A stretch of 64,000 nt of DNA, taken from positions 48,394,346-48,458,345 of the forward strand of contig OY744607.1 in the NCBI GenBank assembly GCA_963556255.1, read 5' to 3'. This DNA comes from Allolobophora icterica. Taxonomy: Eukaryota; Annelida; Clitellata; Crassiclitellata; Lumbricidae. A program made the translations under genes and the position numbers. Positions 55,270-64,000 of this stretch are shown piece after piece; the stretch's first letter is position 1, and every line of letters begins with the position of its first letter. The notes under the pieces are model-generated. The model ran no database searches. It was not told where the DNA came from and worked only from the letters and a program-made list of their open reading frames with translations.

Positions 55270-55560
55270 GTGTAATATAATGCAATGCAGTGCATAGCAA
55301 TGCAGTGCACTGTAATTTAATTCATTGGAGTGTAATTTAATAAAATGTAATGAATGCAAATCTATGTAATGTGATGCAATGTATACAATGTAATGCAGTC
55401 TGTGTAATGTAAAGCAGTATATAACACAATGTAATGTATATATATATATATATACATGGACTTTAATAAAGTATGTAATTTAATGTAATGCAAAGTAATG
55501 TATGTAACACAATGCAATGTTATGTAACGCAATGTAAAGCAAATTGCTGGAATGTAAGAA
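55270..55560. repeat. Intronic minisatellite (AATGTAATGC type)
   Basis: Counterpart of 5570-5835. Confidence 0.8.
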
Positions 55561-55571
55561 AGTGACATCAC

Positions 55572-55854
55572 CTTCTGAATCTCTGCAAACGTCTTGCGAT
55601 TTCATTGGGTTTTTCTGGATCACCGACGGATCGGGCTGTGGAAGATTACTCTCTGGGATTTCAAGCTCTGGAATTTTACTTTCTGGGATTTTACTCTCTG
55701 GGATTTTAGCTTTTTTAGGCGTTAGATATTCTCTGACGACGAATGATTGCTTGCATTCTTGAAGTGCATCACAGAAGTCGAGGAACTGTTTTTCTGATCC
55801 TCCCTCCAACCAGCGAAGCATCTGTTCCGTTCGCTTCATTTCTTGTTGGATGTC
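55572..55854 (-). CDS. Caspase B exon: second CARD (C-terminal half) and IPE-repeat linker
   Basis: 283 nt, acceptor TTTTTCCAG|GACATC, donor GAA G|GTGATG. TKRTEQMLRWLEGGSEKQF, then CDALQECKQSFVVREYL, then IPESK-type units (IPESK, IPESK, IPELE, IPESN) and DPSVIQ. It is two codons shorter than copy A. CARD helix residues are well conserved between the copies. Confidence 0.9.
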
Positions 55855-56149
55855 CTGGAAAAATATTCCCAACTAACCAAATCAACTGTCGTCCAAATAA
55901 AATGAGGCGTCCTTACTATATATGAAACATTGTAACCACAAACATTACAAGTACAAACATTACAAATTAAAACATAAAAACCACAAATAGTAGTATATAT
56001 TCGTTATAAATTGGCTAGAGGGCACAATATAAATATTCCTTTATATAAATATTCCTAAATATTCCTTTATATAAATATTCCAAAATATTCCTTTATATAA
56101 ATATTCCTTTATATAAATTGGCTAGAGGGCACAATATAAATTGGCTAGG

Positions 56150-57453
56150 TTAGCCCGATTGCTAACCTCACCTTTCTGTCTAAAACACTGGAGCGCCTAG
56201 TTGCTATACAATTTCTTCCTTAGGCCCTATATCTTGAACAGTCTCGCCTTCTCCCATCTTGTCAATCTGGAATTAGAGCAGCCCATTCCACTGAAACTGT
56301 CCTCCTATCCCGCCTATCTGACATCTACCTGGTTATGGATAAGTCCTGTCTTACTCTTTTCGCTCTCTTTGATGTATCGTCAGCCTTTGACATGGTTGAT
56401 CATGAGATTCTTCTTCGCTGTCTTCAAATCCTGCTGGTTCCAATCCCATGTTACTGACCGGACTCAAAGGGTGATCCTGAATACCTCAAGAACGCCCTGG
56501 GTTGTGATTAACTTTGGTGCCCCCCAGGGTTCTTTTCTTGGTCCTATCCTATACATTCTTTTCACCTCTGGCATTCACTCTCTCTTCTCTAAGCATCTTG
56601 CATCTGGCCATCTCTATGCTGATGATGTGCAAACTTATGTCCTTGGTTCCCCAGCTGACCAACTTCTTCTTTTTCGATCGATCGACTCCTTTTCTCAAGT
56701 TCTTCGCTCTTGGATGTTCTCTAATCGGTTAAGCCTAAGCTCCTCTAAAACCCAACTCATTTAGTTTGGTACAAAGCAGCAATTATCTAAACTCAATTTC
56801 GCACTTCTCTCAGCTCAGTTTCCGAACTTCTCATACTCTACGAATGTCCGCGACCTGGGAGTCACCTTATACAGTTCACTGACCTTTGCTTCTCACCTCT
56901 CCTTACTTACTCGCACTTGCTACTACCACTTGAGAAGACTGCGAGCTATCCGTCGATCCGTCTCAACTGCAGTTTTCACTACAATTATCCATGCATTCGT
57001 CTGTTGCCGCATTGATTATTGTAATTCTTTACTGATAGGCCTTCCGAAAGTCCGTCTTTCTGCCCTTCAATCAGTAGGCTACTTAACGCAGCTGCTCGCC
57101 TCATTGCTCATCGTTCTCGATTCTCGTCCATCTCTGCTTACATGACTGATGTCTTGCATTGGCTTCCTGTCTCTGCTCGTATCCACTTCAAGATCATAAC
57201 ACTTGTATCTAAGGCACACCAGGGCTTAGCTCTAGCCTACCTTTGTGACCTGATGCGCAAACCTCTATCTGCTTCTTCTCATCGACCCCTACGTTCTCTT
57301 AATCGGTTTGATCTGTTTGTTCCCCGGGTGAGGTCTGCCCTGGCTCAGTCTCGCTCTTTCGCTGTCGTGGGCCCATCCCTATGGAACTCCCTTACTTTGG
57401 TACTGCGTGGGACCCTACTTACTAGGTTTCTCCCTGTTGTTCATCGTTTAAAG
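56150..57453 (+). mobile_element. Decayed LINE reverse transcriptase, plus strand
   Basis: NFGAPQGSFLGPILYILFTS and HLYADDVQTYVLGS are RT boxes B-C. CRIDYCNSLLIGLP, DVLHWLPVSARIHFKIITLV and VGPSLWNSL follow. It has frameshifts. It is interrupted by a hAT element at 57454, and its 3' end resumes at 58758-58855 (GAGGCGCTTTATAAATTCCC). Confidence 0.85.
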
Positions 57454-58749
57454 CAGCGTTACCACTCCTTGGGTTTTTTCACAAGATCTTGGGTTTTTCT
57501 ATCCGAACTTGGGAAATGGGGTTTTTTCTTGGAGACCTTGGGTTTTTTGCTTGGGTTTTTTCTTGCTTTATTGAAACCTATTTTTCATTAATTAAATCAA
57601 TTTTTGCAACGGTCTGGATGATCGAAGTCAATAAATAATGGCGCAATATGCGTGTAAGCATGTGCTATATGAGTCTATTGCTGTATTTAGAATATCTCTA
57701 AAGACTGAATGTGCTATGCTAGTCTATTGCTATATTTAGCGCATTGGATAACATCTGGCGTAGAGTGCGAGAGGTACAGAGATCGAATCCCATAGGCGGA
57801 CATGCTTTGTAGGCTGCAATTTGCGCTGTGTATTGCAGGCTGTCTGTTCTGTTAGTAGTTAAGGTTTATCGCATAACATGTACATGTACAGCGCAGTGCG
57901 TTTGCAGGCGCTTAATTATAGAATAAATATTATTTACTATTATTATTCAGTCTGAGTCTGCAGTCTCCTTTAGTCTTTAGAGTTATATTCTAAATATAGC
58001 AATAGACTAGCATAGCACATTCAGTCTTTAGAGATATTCTAAATACAGCAATAGACTCATATAGCACTGCAGCCTCAGACTGAATAATAATAGTAAATAA
58101 TATTTATTCTATAATTAAGCGCCTGCAAACGCACTGCGCTGTATATGTACATGTTATGCGATAAACCTTAACTACTAACAGAACAGACAGCCTGCAATAC
58201 ACGGCACAAATTGCAGCCTACAAAGCATGTCCGCCTATGGGACTCGATCTCTGTACCTCTCGCATTCTACGCCAGATGTTATCCAATGCGCTATCGGCCC
58301 CCCGCCCCAATAAATACTGCACTGTTTCGGAAGTTCTCCTGAAGTAAACTGTTGCACTTTTTTAAAACTTAAGAAATAATATTTTGAGTTTCAGTCTTTA
58401 ATCTTTATTCTTGTTTAAAAATATTTAAAAAATGTGCGATTCGGACCCCGATGAAAATAAATCATGTATATAAGCATTTTTTATTTGCTTCGATTATTAA
58501 CTAGGCTAATAATTTTTTTAGCAATTAACGATTGCCCATAAAATTGTAAAAAATGATAGTAATAAGATAAAACAACTTTTTTATTTCAGAAATGGTATGA
58601 CTGCATTATATTGCAATTATTATTATATGAATTATCTTGTAGTTCGTTTATTTAATTTCCAAAAATTGGCAGAAAATCTACCTTGGGTTTTCTTGGGTTT
58701 TTTAACTGTCCTAACTTGGGTTTTTAATTTTTCTTGAGTGGTAACACTG
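57454..58749. mobile_element. hAT-like element carrying an inverted SINE pair
   Basis: 14-bp ends CAGCGTTACCACTC and CAGTGTTACCACTC with one mismatch. Perfect 8-bp duplication GTTTAAAG (57446-57453 and 58750-58757). The subterminal regions repeat CTTGGGTTTTTT (about five copies on the left, three on the right). It is inserted inside a LINE. No transposase domain is seen. Confidence 0.92.
57660..58310. repeat. Inverted duplication of a tRNA-derived SINE and flank
   Basis: The SINE at 57739-57955 (GCGCATTGGATAACATCTGG, GATCGAATCCC) is repeated in reverse at about 58067-58305. A unit of about 80 bp with AGTCTATTGCT(A/G)TATTTAG is likewise present in both orientations. The RNA would fold into a long hairpin. 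Confidence 0.85.
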
Positions 58750-58757
58750 GTTTAAAG

Positions 58758-58855
58758 TCTTTTCCGTTTCTGCGAGGCTTACACGCTGAAAGCGCCTCTG
58801 AATAGTTCGCACTGTGAGAGGCGCTTTATAAATTCCCAGATACCATACCATATAA
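58758..58855 (+). mobile_element. LINE 3' end beyond the hAT insertion
   Basis: Continues the 56150-57453 LINE after the GTTTAAAG duplication, ending CGCTTTATAAATTCCCAGAT. Confidence 0.75.
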
Positions 58856-59010
58856 TAATGGCACACCGCATTCATGTACAAGAACAAATAGTAAGAAAGA
58901 AATTAAATCTATGGAAAATAGAGACTGCCATGGACCGCTAAATCAGTCGGAGACGTGGGCGTGGCGTACAGACTAATGCCGAGACTGTCCTTGCTTTCAG
59001 GGTATGCGCC

Positions 59011-59264
59011 CATGGGCGGCGATCACGGGGATCGAGGGGGACAAGACCCCACCTTTAACAGTGGGGGACACGCCATGCATCGGACCCCCACATTTTGAAG
59101 AAACACCAAAAAGTCATCACATTTTTAAAAATTTTTTGGACCAGATCAGTTCACGACGATAAATTTTTTTACCTCTTTTTTTACCAGATCAGTTCAAAAC
59201 TCTTTTTTGACCAGACCAGTTCAAAAATGTACCCCTCACCTATCAAACAAGATCACCGCCACTG
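59011..59264. mobile_element. hAT-like MITE
   Basis: The ends are CATGGGCGGCGATC and, reverse-complemented, CAGTGGCGGTGATC. Perfect 8-bp duplication TATGCGCC (59003-59010 and 59265-59272). Confidence 0.82.
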
Positions 59265-59324
59265 TATGCGCCTGAATAGTACCCTAGGAATAAAGTTCTT
59301 ACAGTCCTTATTAGGCAACCACAA

Positions 59325-59745
59325 ACATTTCAACCACAAACATTGCAAGTGCAAACACTACAATAAAAAAATTACAAGTACAAAGATTACAAATACACAC
59401 ATTGCAAGTACAAACATAAGTATAGACATTACAAATACAGACATTACAGCCACAAGCATTACAACCACAGACACTGCAAATACAGACATTACAAATACAA
59501 ACATTGCAAGTACAAACATTACAACCACAAACATTGCAAGTGTAAACATAAGTACAGACATTACATATACGAACATTACAAGTACAAACATCACAACCAC
59601 AAACATTACATATGCAAACATTACTAGTACAAACGTTATAACCACAAACATTACACATACAAACATTACAAATACATTACAATCACAAACATAACAATAA
59701 CAAACATTAAAACTACAAACATTATAATTAAAATGCCTTTCACAA
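59325..59745. repeat. 12-bp intronic minisatellite (ACAAACATTACA)
   Basis: Counterpart of 6215-6870 in caspase A. It has fewer units. Confidence 0.9.
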
Positions 59746-60200
59746 CCATATTAATAGTTCATACACCTGACACATTTTCAGATCACCATTATTAATAGTC
59801 AAAATAAATAAAAACACTGCAAATGTGCAAGCACACAGCAAATTTAGCCAACAGCTATGGTTGTTAATATTACAACTTTTTCGGCTTCTGATAAAGTTCA
59901 AACCAGAAGCACTTATAAAAAACCATGGTGATGGGCTTGGGAATAGGCTGGTTCCCTCGACTCAGGTTTTTGGGCGCTGCAGAAATCTTGAGATTACGAT
60001 GAATATATATGTATTTCGTAAATGGGAAATAAGCTTGCCAAGTTTTACATATCCAGATCATAGTTGAAAACAGTCTTTTGTAAATTTATGACTAGAGAAT
60101 TAAAGAATTTACATGCATAGAAAAGTCTGAAAAATTTATGACAAACTCGTTTGGTTTCTAAAATAATTTACCGTAATATCTCTCACAGAAGAAAACTAAC

Positions 60201-60548
60201 CCGCAACTTTTTCAGACGCATAACCGTAACAATGTTACGTCTTTCAATTACTGTCAGAAGTTCAGTATCAAAAGTTATGCCAGGAACAAGATCATTCCAG
60301 TGCTGTTTGAAGCATTCTGACATGCCATCTGAAATTGCGCGATTATCAGGCAGGTCCACGTTTAAGGGAGAATCAGTAGTCATAACTTGGCGACAAGAGA
60401 CATCCTGTACTTTAGAGAGGTACTTTTTGATGATTTGCTCCTGTCCAGAGCTGTTCAACGCTTCACAGAACTTCTTGAATGATTGAAAGTCTTTCCTCAG
60501 AAGTTGCTGCAACAATTGGTCGATTTTGTCCGTCGTGTCTTTGACGTT
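60201..60548 (-). CDS. Caspase B exon: end of CARD1 and start of CARD2
   Basis: 348 nt, phase 0/0, acceptor TTTTCTTCAG|AACGTC, donor TTGCGG|GTTAGT. CARD1 part: LLQQLLRKDFQSFKKFCEAL, then QIIKKYLSKV. CARD2 part: CFKQHWNDLVPGITFDTELL, then IERRNIVTVMRLKKL. It is the most upstream exon of caspase B found here. Its start-codon exon (counterpart of 11077-11217) was looked for up to 64000 and not found. It may lie beyond the window. Confidence 0.9.
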
Positions 60549-60736
60549 CTGAAGAAAATAATATCATTATAAGTATGTATTTGGCATTCAATCAGTATAC
60601 GATTAAATGCCGAATGCTTAAAAGTACTAGGCCTACTAGTGCCATTTATACAACAGTGAAAATATTATTGTTATTATTGTGTCTCTGCCATCAAGGAAAA
60701 CATAATATTATGACGGTTATAATTATCACGCATTCA

Positions 60737-60782
60737 GTCCTACATGTCTGTGCGAGTCTCGCGCAGACACGTAGGACTGGAG
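60737..60782. repeat. Perfect-like hairpin of about 18 bp
   Basis: AGTCCTACATGTCTGTGCGA is followed 3-4 bp later by its near reverse complement (CGCGCAGACACGTAGGACT). The equivalent place in caspase A (about 8460) has only one arm. Confidence 0.75.
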
Positions 60783-61116
60783 TCTCCTCGTGGAGACTCC
60801 TCATGGACTCCTCATGGAAACCATATCCAGCTACACAGGCATAACTTGCAACAGATGATTCTGTCATTCTTATACAACTCTACCATCGGTTAGGCTAGGG
60901 AGAAGTCTAAAGGTACTAGAGAAATGCTCAGATGCATACATACACACATGTTTACATAAATACACACATATAGGCATACACACATACACATATACATGGA
61001 CATGTACATACATGCCGCTACTGTTGCAACACACCAGGACGGCACCACAGCTATCATACACAATACACATATACATCCATGCCTATACACCCATAAATAC
61101 ACACACACGTACATGC

Positions 61117-61160
<44 letters not shown>

Positions 61161-61249
61161 ATTCAGTGGTGCACAAGGGCCACTAAACGATTTCTTAAAC
61201 CCTTCGGGGGCCAAACAAGTGCGATAACTCAGCTTCACCTTGTCACCTT

Positions 61250-61560
61250 GTGCCGTCAGTTCGTGGAACTCTAGCGACCGCCATGACCAGCCTCCTCCAT
61301 TCCTCTCTGTTCCGTACCGCGTCCCTTAGTTGTGCAAGGTTCATCGCTGTCCTGCTGTGTATCTCCTCCATCCATCGAGTTATCGGGCGACCCCTTTTCC
61401 TCACCCCTCTCCGCACGCCAGCATCATCTCCTTCTTCATCACGTCTGCTCTCATCATATGTCCTAAGTACATCAATTTCTGTCTGATGGCCCTTTGTTGT
61501 AGTGTCATGTCTCCTACAATACGGATAATTTTTCCAATAACCACCGTGCGCAAGTCACAG
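61250..61560 (-). mobile_element. LINE C-terminal fragment, minus strand
   Basis: The minus strand reads RPITRWMEEIHSRTAMNLAQ and REEWRRLVMAVAR, the RTE-type ORF2 end. No catalytic region is present. Confidence 0.65.
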
Positions 61561-62507
61561 TAGCCTATATATATGGACTTAATGTCAGTGCCGGTTCTTA
61601 TAAATAGTCTAAATAGTCGCTTTCCTCTTGGACATCGCCAGTGTGATTCTTGTTAACGTTAACAATAACGAAAATGTTCGTTAACGAACAAAAAAAGATT
61701 TTGTTAACGATAACTAGGCCTATAACTAAAAAATATCATTAACTATAACTATAACGAAAATAACACTAACGAAAATTCATCGCCATTTTTGTTAATGAAC
61801 TAAAAAAGTGCAATATTGATAAACGTGAGTAAATGAAAATGCGCTCAACAGCCTGTGTTCGAACGGATTTTGGATTTGTGAATTAACCCAGTAGTAGTGG
61901 CTCATTCATCGATATTTATCGTCTAAATATAGATATGGCTGTGCTCATTTTATTAAATGTAGGCCTAATTATTGTGTTAACCTTTCTATAGCGATTGCAA
62001 CCCAAGTTGACTAGCGAAAATTCGCAAAATTAGTAATCATATTAATCTTGTAGTCAAAATGTCTCTAAAGATCTTTTCTTCTTTTAAATTATCTTGTTTA
62101 TTGTTCCCAGATAAAATGAGAAACTTTGCTGCATATTCTCTTTGCGAATATCCTGGGTTCTTTTCAAAAATCTAATATTTCAAGTTTCTTTTTGATGGAA
62201 ATATAATTTTTTTTCTTTCAATTGTTAATATTAAACAGTGAGAAACTTGTTTGGATTTTAAATAAAAAAGTTATCATGTTCATGTTCAAATTAGAAATGT
62301 TCATAATAACAATCAAATTGAATACACATTTAAAAGAAAACGAGATTGTATTTTTGAATGGAAAAAATCCAATAACTATCTGTGACAGACAGTTCGTGTA
62401 GGCCCTACTGTAGCCATTAAGTATAAAATTCGAATCTGAATAACAAACATTTTTTTCAGCAAGTTTAGTTTTTTGCATTTGTTAGAGTCAAGGAAATTTT
62501 TTGCGTT

Positions 62508-62715
62508 GGGGTAATTTGTGTTGGGGGTGGTGGGTGGGGGGTGGTGGGGGTGTGGTGGGGGTGGTGGTGGTGGATGGGGTGGTGGTGGGGTGGTGGGTGG
62601 TGGGGGGTGGTGGTGGTGGTGGTGGGGGTGGGGGGTGGTGGGGGTGGTGGTGGTGGATGGGGTGGTGGTGGGGGTGGTGGGTGGTGGGGGGTGGTGGTGG
62701 GGGTGGTGGGGTGCA
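62508..62715 (+). repeat. G-rich (GGT/GGGGGT)n tract
   Basis: About 200 bp of almost pure G and T with many GGG runs, capable of G-quadruplex formation on the plus strand. Confidence 0.95.
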
Positions 62716-62732
62716 GGGATTGAAACTTATAA

Positions 62733-62761
62733 CCCCGGGCAACGCCGGGTAAACCAGCTAG
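62733..62761 (+). mobile_element. Helitron-type 3' terminus
   Basis: The hairpin CCCGG-GCAACG-CCGGG is followed by TAAACCAG and CTAG, then T. A short GC hairpin about 8-10 bp before CTRR, inserted before T, is the Helitron 3' signature. The 5' end is not certain; TCTATAGCG near 61986 is one candidate. Confidence 0.65.
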
Positions 62762-62829
62762 TAATAAATATAATACAATATATATTATATATGCATATAT
62801 CTAATACATACACACATACACATACAAAA

Positions 62830-63330
62830 GGAAGCTTAGAGGTTTTCTAGTTAATGCCTAACCGATCCTATCGACCTACAGACCTTGTAGAGTCTATCTA
62901 CATTCTATGGTGCCAAGTGCCTAATCGACCTGCAGCTCCTCTCATCTTTTCTTTCCCCTCCCGTGGATTGAGCCGATTGTGGCGCGGGTGACCCACTCGG
63001 TTCGATGTCGACCGTTTATTGGCCCCCGGACTTTCTATGGGGCTTAGTTAAGATTACTTAAATTTAGTTAAGATGATTAATTCACCACTTTTAGTCGTAC
63101 CCTATTGAACGACACCAATGATTTTGCATGATATAGATTAAGATACTATGGAATTAATTGTATTCTTGCAGTCATAAAATTTGCGTTTACATCTTATGTT
63201 CAGGTGGCCCTCTATGCGGGACCTTGGTCCCTTTGGGCTATCCCTTTTGCTTTCCGCTGACTATTCGAAAATTGAATGTATCATGAATTGTTACTCGGTT
63301 GCAATAAAAAGATATTGTATTGTATTGTAT
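62830..63330 (+). mobile_element. Probable LINE 3' untranslated end
   Basis: Non-coding GC-mixed sequence ending TTGCAATAAAAAGATATTGTATTGTATTG in style (AATAAA plus a TTGTA repeat tail). The family was not identified. Confidence 0.5.
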
Positions 63331-63399
63331 GTATGATTTATGTATATGTTTGTATCGTACATACATCATACATACTTCATACATACTACATCATACGTA

Positions 63400-64000
63400 C
63401 TACATCATACATACATACATACATACATACATACATACATACATACATACATACATACATACATACATACATAGTTACATACATGCATACGTACATACAC
63501 ACACACACATAAATACATACATACATACACACATACATACCAGGGCATATTTTAACTGCATAACTAATAAGACGGTTCCGATCCGCTATTCCGGGGCCCA
63601 CTATTCCGGGGGTCCACTATTCCGGGGTCCGCTATTCCGGGGATCCACCAAAATATACATACATACATACATACATTCACAAGTACATACCAAATACATA
63701 CATGTGATACATACACACATACATACATACATACATACATACATACATACATACATACATACATACATACATACATACATACACACAAACATATACATAC
63801 TTGTATGTACATACATACATACATACATACATACACGTACGGACATAAATGCATACATACATATACACGTACATACATACATACATGTAGGTACATACAT
63901 ATATGCATACATACATGTATGCACATGTATACATATATGAACATACGCACATACATACAATGTCATACATACATGTATATACATACATATATGCATATGT
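63400..64000. repeat. (ATAC)n microsatellite arrays
   Basis: Three long ATAC blocks with ATGC and ACGT variants. YIHT frames are artefacts. Confidence 0.95.
63585..63648 (+). repeat. Short minisatellite CTATTCCGGGG
   Basis: Four copies of about 15 bp, (C/T)CCGCTATTCCGGGG or with CAC, lie inside the ATAC arrays. Confidence 0.8.

Noticed and set aside
61651..61810. Possible further hAT element starting CAGTGTGATTCTTG with AACGTTAAC repeats
   Set aside because: The left end looks right, but I could not find a matching right end or target duplication.
62488..62850. Poly-Pro/Thr and Gly/Trp-rich open frames
   Set aside because: Artefacts of the G-rich (GGT)n tract.

Overview
This window is intron-rich, repeat-rich animal DNA, most likely from an aquatic, probably deuterostome, invertebrate (taxon inferred with low confidence). 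The protein-coding signal consists of short exons with GT/AG boundaries and consistent phases. They sit among long (AT)n, (TAA)n and (ATAC)n arrays, LINE and SINE debris and many hAT-type transposons. There are no bacterial operons, and no rRNA, genuine tRNA or CRISPR locus was found.

The host genes are two same-strand (minus) paralogues of an initiator-type caspase with two N-terminal CARD domains. Copy A runs from its start codon at 11217 leftward to 88, and its last p10 exons lie off the left edge. Copy B runs from 60548 leftward to its stop at 24629, and its start exon is not found and presumably lies beyond 64000. Exon lengths and phases match between the copies. Copy A has the catalytic cysteine replaced by serine (QASQG versus QACQG in copy B), yet every exon is open and in phase. 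Both copies share intronic minisatellites and SINEs, so they arose by segmental duplication.

An intact 15,274-bp Polinton/Maverick (adintovirus-like virus/transposon) at 38771-54044 lies inside an intron of caspase B. Its 227-bp terminal inverted repeats are identical by eye. It encodes a protein-primed DNA polymerase B, a retroviral-type integrase, an A32/FtsK-type packaging ATPase, an adenain-type protease, major and minor capsid proteins, membrane-active minor proteins, a zinc-ribbon plus phospholipase-A2 protein, a phage-like fibre with a discoidin-like tip, and several small proteins. Every gene looks intact, so the insertion is probably young. The protease appears reachable only by a -1 frameshift from the preceding gene: an A AAA AAC slippery heptamer, an in-frame TAA directly after it, a 6-nt spacer and an 11-bp stem-loop. 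A decayed second copy of the Polinton zinc-finger gene sits at 18110.

The rest of the window is a layered transposon graveyard. About ten hAT-like elements have 8-bp target-site duplications, several nested in one another or in LINEs. There is also a TA-flanked TIR element, a Helitron-type 3' terminus, at least ten LINE fragments, several tRNA-derived SINEs, and long simple-sequence arrays.
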